The translations under genes were made by a program, and so were the position numbers. This document shows positions 13,751 through 19,260 of a stretch of 24,331 nt of DNA, one piece after another. The notes below the pieces were generated by a model that saw only the letters and a list, made by a program, of their open reading frames with translations, did not search any database and was not told where the DNA came from. Source of the DNA: a virus; the IMG/VR virus record IMGVR_UViG_3300034061_003893, positions 1-24,331 of that record, one strand, 5' to 3'. Each line of letters opens with the position of its first letter. Positions within the stretch are counted from its first letter, which is position 1.

Positions 13751-14704
13751 ATGAAAACATTTAAAACTAGACTCAGCGAAGCTGGAACAGCAGATGGCTT
13801 TCTTGGAGATATTTCTGATGCTGAAGGTATCCGAGCCTATACAGGTAGAGGTATAACAGATCCAACCAAACAAGGTTCATTTGGAACTGTTCACCAAAAT
13901 AGAGCAGACTTTAAACCATCAAAGAATATTCAGTCACAAGAGTTAGATCAAATTCATTCAATGATCTATACGTATCTTTCTGGTGTTCATGAAGATCCTC
14001 GACAGGCTCTATACGGACTCAAAGTTCGTTTAAATCACCTTGGTCTTGATTTTGAATTTAATAGAAATGTTCCATTACCAGTTGGCCCAGTTACATTAAA
14101 GCTTACTCGTTATGGTGAAAAGTTTGGAACAACACCAACAACAAATTTAATGCAAGATGGTTTTGATCGCGGTCAAGACTACACAAATATTTCATTGCAA
14201 ATGAATTTAATGCAAGATCAATCAAAACGATTTTATTTCGATGGTATTAATTTAGTTCCAGATTCAACAATGCGAGTAACAGTTATGACACCAGTAAATC
14301 AAAAAATGACAGCAGAAAGTGTCTTTAATTTTATGGCTTCGGATGAAGATTTCTCTGAAAATGTTTTAAAACCAATTGCATTGAATCTTTATGAAAAAAT
14401 GGAAAACAATCAAATCACAGAAGAAGAATTTGATAAGAAAGTAAATTTCGTAGTTGAAAGAGCATCCAAGAGATTGGGTGTAGAGTTTTCTCAAGAAGAT
14501 AAAACAATATTAGCTGAAGGTTTAGCTAAACAAATATTAGAAGCAGAGTCTTTAACTGGTCAAGAAGGTCAGTCTGATATCAGCAGAATCGATAAGATGG
14601 CTAAAGCTTCTGGTAAGGGTGGCAAATCAGTAAAAGAGAGAAGAGCCGAAAGATTAGCTCAATTAAGAAAAGAAGTAAAGAAGCTTAAGGGTAAGAAGAA
14701 ATAA
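13751..14704 (+). CDS. Late virion-type protein with a T4 internal-protein-like leader
   Basis: The ATG at 13751 has AGGAG at 13741-13745 and AATAAATA at 13729-13736 upstream. The 317-residue product begins MKTFKTRLSEAG, the closest match in the window to the T4 leader MKTYQEFIAEA, with a candidate cut between E10 and A11. The middle is a folded region with strands (LPVGPVTLKLTRYGEKFGTT, YFDGINLVPDSTMRVTVMTP) and the remainder is helical (ASKRLGVEFSQEDKTILAEG, LAKQILEAESL). The C-terminus is basic. It resembles conserved marine T4-like virion proteins of unknown role. Packaging inside the head is inference from the leader. Confidence 0.75.
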   Translation: MKTFKTRLSEAGTADGFLGDISDAEGIRAYTGRGITDPTKQGSFGTVHQNRADFKPSKNIQSQELDQIHSMIYTYLSGVHEDPRQALYGLKVRLNHLGLDFEFNRNVPLPVGPVTLKLTRYGEKFGTTPTTNLMQDGFDRGQDYTNISLQMNLMQDQSKRFYFDGINLVPDSTMRVTVMTPVNQKMTAESVFNFMASDEDFSENVLKPIALNLYEKMENNQITEEEFDKKVNFVVERASKRLGVEFSQEDKTILAEGLAKQILEAESLTGQEGQSDISRIDKMAKASGKGGKSVKERRAERLAQLRKEVKKLKGKKK

Positions 14705-14718
14705 TTAAAAATTAACTT

Positions 14719-15096
14719 GTGAAAGATTGTTTAACAAACAATACCTTTTTGGTTTATGCGATGAAAATGTATAGCAATCCCTATTGTACGGGGGTTGAAG
14801 AGTTTCAGGAAGATATATCACGCATAAAATACATTAAAAGACTTTTGTTGAAATATAAAAAAACAAGAATTCTAAAGACAAGACTTTTATTGAACCATAT
14901 CATAGTGATGCAAAATATGTTTGGTGCTGAAGCTTGTGTTAGAATTCTTTTTTATAAGATACCAAAAGAACTACACTCTTATCTGAAATCTATTTTTGTA
15001 TATTTGAATTACTTACCAAATTCTATACCAGAAGCTCAATTAAATGAAATTAAACTTGATGAAAATATCTTGAGAAAATTAAAGGAAATAAAATGA
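14719..15096 (+). CDS. Conserved T4-like phage protein of 125 residues
   Basis: GTG at 14719 is used as start because the following residues (NNTFLVYAMKMYSNPYCTGV) match my recall of homologous starts in T4-like marine phages, where this protein is called DUF7207 or hypothetical. An ATG at residue 15 is the alternative. The core, EEFQEDISRIKYIKRLLLKY and LLLNHIIVMQNMFGAEA, is helical and conserved in those phages, usually just before a gene like the next one. Function is unknown. It overlaps the next gene as ATGA, and the pair is probably translated together. There is no ribosome binding site by the GTG. Confidence 0.75.
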   Translation: MKDCLTNNTFLVYAMKMYSNPYCTGVEEFQEDISRIKYIKRLLLKYKKTRILKTRLLLNHIIVMQNMFGAEACVRILFYKIPKELHSYLKSIFVYLNYLPNSIPEAQLNEIKLDENILRKLKEIK

Positions 15097-15644
15097 AAAA
15101 AAGAAGAACAACTACAAGAGAATTAAGTAAAGTAGTTACTTCATTTACAGTATATAAATTCATCAAAGATATAACAACACCATTCACAGAATTAAAATCA
15201 TTTGATCGTGGTGAGATTGATAAAAATGGTAATTTTATTATTGATCCTAAAAAAATAACTCCTTATGATAGGTTGATTGTAAACCTCAAAAAACTTTTAG
15301 GTAAAATTCCAGACCCAATGATTAAAGCAAGGCTGAAATATTTAACCTCAGCCATTATTCTTTTTGTTGAAGAAACAGAACAATATGGAGCAAATCCAGA
15401 TATTGTATTCAATGAAATATCAGAATTTTTAATAGAAAATGGATTGAATATTGATGAAGCATTAACATCTCTCAATGAAGATATGATCGCAAATTCTGTT
15501 TCTGGTGGCGGTATTGTTGGTGCTCGTGGAAATCCAGATGAAACCATTGTAAATCAAATGGCACATCTGAAAAGAATGAAAAAGTTAAAAAGACGAAAAA
15601 AACCAATTTATTTAAGAATAGGAACATCAAATGACCCTTATTAA
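15093..15644 (+). CDS. Conserved T4-like phage protein of 183 residues
   Basis: The ATG at 15093 has AAAGGAAATAAA upstream and shares its bases with the stop of the previous gene. The N-terminal region TSFTVYKFIKDITTPFTELK, followed by IDKNGNFIIDPKKITPYDRL and IVNLKKLLGKIPDP, matches the pattern I recall for a widespread marine T4-like protein found beside the previous one. A predicted amphipathic or weak hydrophobic helix lies near LKYLTSAIILFVEETEQ. The tail is glycine-rich and basic (GGGIVGARGNPDETIVNQMA). Virion association is assumed in annotations but not demonstrated. Confidence 0.78.
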   Translation: MKKRRTTTRELSKVVTSFTVYKFIKDITTPFTELKSFDRGEIDKNGNFIIDPKKITPYDRLIVNLKKLLGKIPDPMIKARLKYLTSAIILFVEETEQYGANPDIVFNEISEFLIENGLNIDEALTSLNEDMIANSVSGGGIVGARGNPDETIVNQMAHLKRMKKLKRRKKPIYLRIGTSNDPY

Positions 15645-15684
15645 AATCTATGTCATAATTAACACATTCATAGGTCTAATATGA
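15631..15684 (+). CDS. Possible 17-residue hydrophobic peptide
   Basis: A short frame, MTLIKIYVIINTFIGLI, begins at ATG 15631 with AGGAA upstream. It overlaps the end of the previous gene and ends as ATGA over the next start at 15681. It could be a leader peptide coupling translation of the next gene, or a chance frame. Confidence 0.3.
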   Translation: MTLIKIYVIINTFIGLI

Positions 15685-15881
15685 AAAAAAATAAAAACAA
15701 AAAAGGCAATGAAGCAAAAAATTATTACTTTTGCACCCATGTCAATAATGCTGGATATCAATTTGAATTACTTTTAACAGAAAAAGAATTTGATGCTGCT
15801 GTTAAAAGAGCAGAAATGAATCCAGAGGATATTCCTGAAGATTATATTGTTTTACAAGGAGTTAAAAAGAAATGCCAATAG
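15681..15881 (+). CDS. Small protein of 66 residues, unknown
   Basis: The frame starts at ATG 15681 and begins MKKNKNKKGNEAKNYYFCTH. Strands YYFCTHVNNAGYQFELLLTE and DYIVLQGVKKKC frame a helix EKEFDAAVKRAEMNPED, so a small mixed alpha/beta fold is likely. No motif was recognised. It overlaps the next gene's start by ten bases. The only nearby ribosome binding site precedes the short hydrophobic frame at 15631, so coupling to that frame is possible. Confidence 0.7.
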   Translation: MKKNKNKKGNEAKNYYFCTHVNNAGYQFELLLTEKEFDAAVKRAEMNPEDIPEDYIVLQGVKKKCQ

Positions 15882-16306
15882 AACTTCTCACACTTATTGG
15901 TGGATCTGCTACTGGATTCTTGTTTCGCTATATGGCAGAAAAACGCCAATCAGAACAAGAAAACTTTAAAAGACTATTAGATATTAATAACTTTAATGAA
16001 AAGACAAGAGAAACCGCTGCTAAAAGAGTACCAATTGATGCTGGTAAAGCAGTTCGTCAAATCATTGTATTGGCCGTTTTGTTTGGTACAATAGCAGCAC
16101 CATTCGTTCTTCCATTCTTTGGAATACCAACTGTGGTTGAAATCAATCAAACACATCCAGAAATTTTATTTGGTTTGATTCCACAAACATCAGAAACTAT
16201 TTTTCAGACCGTGAACGGATATTTGTTTACCCAAGAGAATCGTCAGATTTTATTAGCGATTGTTGGGTTCTATTTTGGTAGTGCTACAGCAGGAAATAAA
16301 TCATGA
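15872..16306 (+). CDS. Three-helix membrane protein, holin candidate
   Basis: The product has 144 residues. AAGGAG lies 11 bases before the ATG. Three hydrophobic segments are visible: about 3-20 (IELLTLIGGSATGFLFRY), 61-84 (VRQIIVLAVLFGTIAAPFVL) and 122-142 (RQILLAIVGFYFGSATAG). A charged amphipathic helix lies between the first two (RQSEQENFKRLLDINNFNEK). Similar proteins occur in T4-like marine phages. The size and layout would fit a holin, but T4 holin is of a different type and no homology was established. Its position immediately before a lipobox protein with a C-terminal membrane segment supports a lysis role. The stop overlaps the next start as ATGA. Confidence 0.75.
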   Translation: MPIELLTLIGGSATGFLFRYMAEKRQSEQENFKRLLDINNFNEKTRETAAKRVPIDAGKAVRQIIVLAVLFGTIAAPFVLPFFGIPTVVEINQTHPEILFGLIPQTSETIFQTVNGYLFTQENRQILLAIVGFYFGSATAGNKS

Positions 16307-16818
16307 AAAAACTATTAATTTTAATACTATGTGTATTAGCATCTTGCAAGTCCGTATGTAAAACAAATGGTATGGAAACAATTCCAGATGTCTTAAATAA
16401 GACTACGGATACTATAATAGCAAAAGATACCACAGCCGATCTGTCAAAAGGAACACATCTAAAAACAGATCCAGATAAGAAAACAGAAGTAACATTAGAG
16501 CATGATACAGTTGTTATTATAAAGGAAGAAGCAATCCAAGAAAAGCCTCTGGAAGTAATTTTACCTAAAAATACTGCTGTTATTTTACCCGAAAATACTG
16601 ATATTCAAACAAGTGATCTTACTAAGGTAAATATAGAAGCACAGACAGAAGTAAAATTACCACAAGGAACTGAAGTAAAAATGAGTAGAGTTAATTGGTA
16701 TGCTCTATTGTTTTATTTTACATTGATCTTTGGATTAGCCTGGTATTATCTTCAGGGTAAAGGTGAGGACAAAGATGGTGATGGTTTTGTAGATCAAAAA
16801 AAGACTAAGAAATCTTAA
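16303..16818 (+). CDS. Lipobox protein with a C-terminal membrane segment, candidate unimolecular spanin
   Basis: The 171-residue product begins MKKLLILILCVLASCKSV, a lipoprotein signal with V-L-A-S-C and the lipidated Cys at residue 15. Residues about 20-128 are beta-type and contain recurring Val/Leu-Pro-x-x-Thr patterns (EVILPKNTAVILPEN, EVKLPQGTEVKM). A clear membrane segment at about 130-151 (WYALLFYFTLIFGLAWYYLQ) is followed by GKGEDKDGDGFVDQKKTKKS, a basic tail that contains an EF-hand-like DKDGDGFVD. An outer-membrane lipid anchor at one end and an inner-membrane helix at the other is the layout of u-spanins such as T1 gp11, which join the two membranes during lysis. Homology is not shown. 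AGGAAA precedes the start. Confidence 0.7.
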   Translation: MKKLLILILCVLASCKSVCKTNGMETIPDVLNKTTDTIIAKDTTADLSKGTHLKTDPDKKTEVTLEHDTVVIIKEEAIQEKPLEVILPKNTAVILPENTDIQTSDLTKVNIEAQTEVKLPQGTEVKMSRVNWYALLFYFTLIFGLAWYYLQGKGEDKDGDGFVDQKKTKKS

Positions 16819-17356
16819 TTTGCTCAAATAAATACTTACAAATATAATAAGAATCTATGATGTCGGAAACTGGATTTCCGACATCTTTTTTATTAGGGGT
16901 AATTATTCCCTGTAAAGGAATCCCAGTTTCCTTTAAAAAAGCCTGATACATTTGAGTCTTATCGGCGTTTCCTTTTCCAGTTGCCATCTTTTTGATATGA
17001 GATGGGGTAACAATTTCTACTGGCATAGAAGCCTGATAGAGCTTATATTTAAGGATTCCTGTATTCTCGGCTATATGAAAAACTCTGCCCTGTGCGCCAT
17101 ACGCATAGCCTTCTAAAGCCACCTGTTCGCACCCTAATATTGATTTCATTACCCATTCTGAGATGGTATCGTACCTTTCGCATTCTTCTTTGTAGTCTTC
17201 GAATAATTTTCCATGAATATTACGAAAAAAGGTACAGGCATATTTTTTGATATCTGTTAAAAAGTGAAATTGACAATTTTCAAAGGTAAATTTATCACCT
17301 CCGAAAACACAAACAGCTGGTCCATTTAAACTATAATCAATTCCAGCAATAATCAT
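16805..17356 (-). CDS. RuvC-like Holliday junction resolvase
   Basis: The product has 183 residues. It starts MIIAGIDYSLNGPAV with D7 in the RNase H-like first strand. The remaining expected acidic residues are E82 in VALEGYAYG and D165 plus D168 in VSDIIDSY. A Gly-Lys-Gly-Asn region at 127-130 and A-D-K at 131-133 match the RuvC basic site. This family is common in T4-like marine phages, where it is thought to cut recombination or replication junctions before packaging, a job done in T4 itself by gp49. It runs opposite to the late genes on both sides. A perfect terminator for plus-strand transcripts is embedded in codons for residues 158-166. No clear ribosome binding site was seen. Confidence 0.85.
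   Translation of the reverse strand: MIIAGIDYSLNGPAVCVFGGDKFTFENCQFHFLTDIKKYACTFFRNIHGKLFEDYKEECERYDTISEWVMKSILGCEQVALEGYAYGAQGRVFHIAENTGILKYKLYQASMPVEIVTPSHIKKMATGKGNADKTQMYQAFLKETGIPLQGIITPNKKDVGNPVSDIIDSYYICKYLFEQIKIS
16859..16891 (+). terminator. Perfect 11-bp terminator inside the resolvase gene
   Basis: GATGTCGGAAA at 16859-16869 pairs with TTTCCGACATC at 16875-16885 across a five-base loop, followed by six T at 16886-16891. In the plus direction it ends the lysis-gene transcript. The DNA also codes in the minus direction for residues 158-166 of the resolvase. Confidence 0.92.
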
Positions 17357-17363
17357 ATAAATA
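17356..17363 (+). promoter_or_regulatory. Late promoter TATAAATA sharing a base with the resolvase start
   Basis: An exact octamer that begins at the A of the resolvase ATG on the other strand. The next plus-strand ATG is at 17384, 20 bases after the octamer, with TAGGAA as weak ribosome binding site. Confidence 0.65.
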
Positions 17364-17383
17364 TATAGTTATAGGAATAATAT

Positions 17384-18250
17384 ATGAATAAAAAACAATT
17401 AACGGAAAAATATTATGATATTTTAAATGAAAACTGGTTTGTCAAGTACGGTGGACAATTACTTAAAGCATTAGGTTTAGGTTCTATAATTGGTGCTGGT
17501 GCTGAGGCTGGTTCACAGGCTATTGAAAAACTTGGTGGAATTGAAGGTGTAATTTCAGCTGTCTCTGATAAAAAGCCACAGAGACAGGTAAGCCCAGAGA
17601 GAGTAGAAGCTTTGGCATCTGGTGATAAAGCAGCAAATATTAGATCATTGGCTTCTCCTGAGTTCCAGAACATGGGAATAAACCAAAGAACAAGTACAGT
17701 AACAAGAGAAAGAGCCTTGGCTCGTAATTTAGCAAAAGCAGAATTAGCAAAAGCCAAAGCCGCTGGTGATAAAGATGCCATTGAAAAATATACAAAAGCA
17801 TTCAAGGATCTAGAAACAGGTCCAATGAATCTACAACCAGTTGAGGTTCGTGGTAGTCAATCAGCAGCAACACAGCGTGGTAGAATGGCTCAACGTGGTG
17901 TAAATATATTCCAACAAGCAAGATCTGTCGATGATGCTAATCAAAGAGCAGCAGCAGAAAGAGACATCGAAAGAGAAGGCCCATTAACAGGATTTAAAGA
18001 TCGTGTTGAGGTTATGAAAGGTATGGAAGAACGAGGATATAAAATAGGTGCTGGTGATGATGATGCATTGTTTAAAGAAAGAGAAGCGGCAAAAAAAGAA
18101 GCTAATGCTGAATTCGAAAAACTTGCTGCAAAATATCCTGACGGAATTCCAGATTCTGTACTCGATGCATGGGCGCGTAAGAGAAACCAAGCCGTAGACT
18201 CTAAAACTAAAAATATTGGAACTGTTAATCCGAACGTAAAAATGAGATAA
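17384..18250 (+). CDS. Late protein of 288 residues, unknown
   Basis: The ATG at 17384 follows a late promoter. The product begins MNKKQLTEKYYDILNENWF, containing L-T-E-K and I-L-N-E-N sites that could serve prohead protease. A glycine-rich hydrophobic stretch at about 28-46 (LKALGLGSIIGAGAEAGSQA) could insert in a membrane or pack in a coil. The rest is charged and helical, rich in Ala, Glu, Arg and Lys (RERALARNLAKAELAKAKAA and LFKEREAAKKEANAEFEKLA), probably a coiled coil. No known family was recognised. The downstream terminator is shared with a convergent small gene. Confidence 0.75.
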   Translation: MNKKQLTEKYYDILNENWFVKYGGQLLKALGLGSIIGAGAEAGSQAIEKLGGIEGVISAVSDKKPQRQVSPERVEALASGDKAANIRSLASPEFQNMGINQRTSTVTRERALARNLAKAELAKAKAAGDKDAIEKYTKAFKDLETGPMNLQPVEVRGSQSAATQRGRMAQRGVNIFQQARSVDDANQRAAAERDIEREGPLTGFKDRVEVMKGMEERGYKIGAGDDDALFKEREAAKKEANAEFEKLAAKYPDGIPDSVLDAWARKRNQAVDSKTKNIGTVNPNVKMR

Positions 18251-18272
18251 ATTTATATTTTTTATATAAACA

Positions 18273-18298
18273 AAAACCCCCCATTTCTGGGGGGTTTT
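18273..18298. terminator. Bidirectional terminator between convergent genes
   Basis: AAAACCCCCC at 18273-18282 pairs with GGGGGGTTTT at 18289-18298 over a six-base loop. A T-rich tail follows in both directions: TTTTCTTTT to the right, and TTTTTGTTT reading the minus strand to the left. It serves the genes ending at 18250 (plus) and 18302 (minus). Confidence 0.92.
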
Positions 18299-18301
18299 CT
18301 T

Positions 18302-18427
18302 TTACTTATTCCAAGGTAGTTTGGAATCAATCCACTTCCAAAGTGGGCCACCGATGAGTGCTCCTGCTACAAAGACAACGACAGTATAAAAAACAGTACC
18401 TAAAGTGCTTGACATTAAAAGTTCCAT
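18302..18427 (-). CDS. 41-residue single-pass membrane protein
   Basis: A complete frame runs from ATG 18427 to TAA at 18304-18302. AAAGGAGGTT lies just upstream of the ATG, the strongest ribosome binding site in the window. The product begins MELLMSSTLGTVFYTVVVFV; residues about 9-30 form one hydrophobic helix (GTVFYTVVVFVAGALIGGPL), and the short tail is WKWIDSKLPWNK. A late promoter lies 18-25 bases upstream of the start and the terminator at 18273 follows, so it is a single-gene unit. A role in holin-like or antiholin-like lysis control is possible but not shown. Similar small membrane proteins occur in T4-like marine phages, from memory. Confidence 0.85.
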   Translation of the reverse strand: MELLMSSTLGTVFYTVVVFVAGALIGGPLWKWIDSKLPWNK

Positions 18428-18444
18428 AGGAACCTCCTTTATAG

Positions 18445-18452
18445 TATTTATA
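18445..18452 (-). promoter_or_regulatory. Minus-strand late promoter for the 41-residue gene
   Basis: TATAAATA reads on the minus strand at 18452-18445. The expected start near 18438-18439 is just upstream of or inside the AAGGAGG ribosome binding site, giving a very short leader. Confidence 0.7.
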
Positions 18453-18511
18453 AAGAAACAACCCCCTTTCGGGGGTTGTCGGACCTGAGATGCTATCTCA
18501 AGTGGGGTATC
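18453..18511 (-). ncRNA. Candidate short late RNA between two late promoters
   Basis: A transcript from the late promoter at 18517-18524 would begin near 18511 and end at the terminator at 18459-18478. It would contain the stem TGAGAT-AGC-ATCTCA (18486-18500) and a stem CAACCCCC-GAAA-GGGGGTTG. It could code for no protein of note. It may also be only the 3' end of the PEP-CTERM message. Confidence 0.35.
18454..18478 (-). terminator. Terminator downstream of the PEP-CTERM gene
   Basis: On the minus strand, CAACCCCC at 18478-18471 pairs with GGGGGTTG at 18466-18459 around the stable loop GAAA. A T-rich stretch TTTCTTT follows, read leftward. Confidence 0.88.
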
Positions 18512-18516
18512 TTACT

Positions 18517-18524
18517 TATTTATA
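18517..18524 (-). promoter_or_regulatory. Late promoter octamer directly after the PEP-CTERM stop
   Basis: TATAAATA on the minus strand begins the base after the stop codon (18525-18527). It has no protein gene before the next terminator, so its use is uncertain. Confidence 0.4.
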
Positions 18525-19193
18525 TTAGCGACGACGGCGACCCATCAGACCCGCCATACCAAGAAGAGCAATTGCCCCAGGAGCAGGAGCGGAAAGAACA
18601 AAAGCACCCCCTGCGGTATTACCGACGAATGTAGGAAGTGATCGCCAATCACCCCAGGTATATTGACCATTATCGTCTGTGAACCAGAAGTCTTGAACAT
18701 TTTGACCCTGTGACCAAACAAATTGATCGCCAGCAGAGTCATTGAGGTAAGCACCAATATTCATGTAATATGAACCAGCAGCGAGTTGAGTCACAAATGG
18801 TACATAAAATTCATAAACTGGTTCACCAAAGAAGTTGAATTCGCCTGTATCAACAACAGAAATGTTGCTGATGTTGATATTGGTTGAACTAACTGGCGAA
18901 CTAAAGTCTGAACTCCACACAATAACTTGGAATCCAGTAATGTTTCCAATACCTTGACTATTGAGTCCATTTGAAGAACCCCACCACTTCAAAGAAGAAG
19001 TTGTGTATGAATCTTCAAGATCAAATCCTTGCGCTCCACTTTGTGCATAAGTGTATGAGCCACTTGACTTATATGCATCAGAATAGAATCCAACAGTATC
19101 AACTACTGGATTATTAACAACGATGAAATCTGCCATTGCCTCAGCACCAAACATCATGGTTGCTACGATACTTGCCATTACATTCTTAATCAT
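18525..19193 (-). CDS. Secreted PEP-CTERM-like protein with its own promoter and terminator
   Basis: The 222-residue product begins MIKNVMASIVATMMFGAEAM followed by AD, a signal peptide with likely cleavage at A-M-A/D near residue 21. The last 21 residues are a PEP-CTERM-type tail: a proline motif PAPG, a hydrophobic helix AIALLGMAGLMG and a final RRRR. In bacteria such tails are recognised by exosortase and retain the protein at the cell surface or in the matrix. The body is rich in Ser, Gly, Tyr, Trp and Asn with beta strands, as in many PEP-CTERM proteins. A consensus promoter and terminator make it an independent unit, like a phage moron gene. GGAG lies eight bases before the ATG. Acquisition from a bacterium is likely. 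Confidence 0.85.
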   Translation of the reverse strand: MIKNVMASIVATMMFGAEAMADFIVVNNPVVDTVGFYSDAYKSSGSYTYAQSGAQGFDLEDSYTTSSLKWWGSSNGLNSQGIGNITGFQVIVWSSDFSSPVSSTNINISNISVVDTGEFNFFGEPVYEFYVPFVTQLAAGSYYMNIGAYLNDSAGDQFVWSQGQNVQDFWFTDDNGQYTWGDWRSLPTFVGNTAGGAFVLSAPAPGAIALLGMAGLMGRRRR

Positions 19194-19207
19194 ATTTTTC
19201 TCCGTAA

Positions 19208-19224
19208 TCCCCCAACGAGGGGGA
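19208..19224 (-). promoter_or_regulatory. 5' hairpin in the PEP-CTERM leader
   Basis: TCCCCC and GGGGGA pair around a five-base loop in the leader. The stem starts within a few bases of the predicted transcription start and lies upstream of the GGAG site. It lacks a T-run in the minus direction, so it may stabilise the message. Confidence 0.55.
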
Positions 19225-19232
19225 GTTTTAGT

Positions 19233-19260
19233 ATTATAACACCAACTCAGTTTTTGTCAA
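19233..19260 (-). promoter_or_regulatory. Consensus sigma70-type promoter for the PEP-CTERM gene
   Basis: On the minus strand TTGACA at 19260-19255 and TATAAT at 19238-19233 are separated by 16 bp. The RNR stop codon TGA (19259-19257) lies inside the -35 element. Confidence 0.82.

Noticed and set aside
19208-19230. Hairpin in the PEP-CTERM leader as a plus-strand terminator
   Set aside because: It is followed by a short T-run only and there is no plus-strand gene to end. Its position at the 5' end of the minus transcript is more telling.
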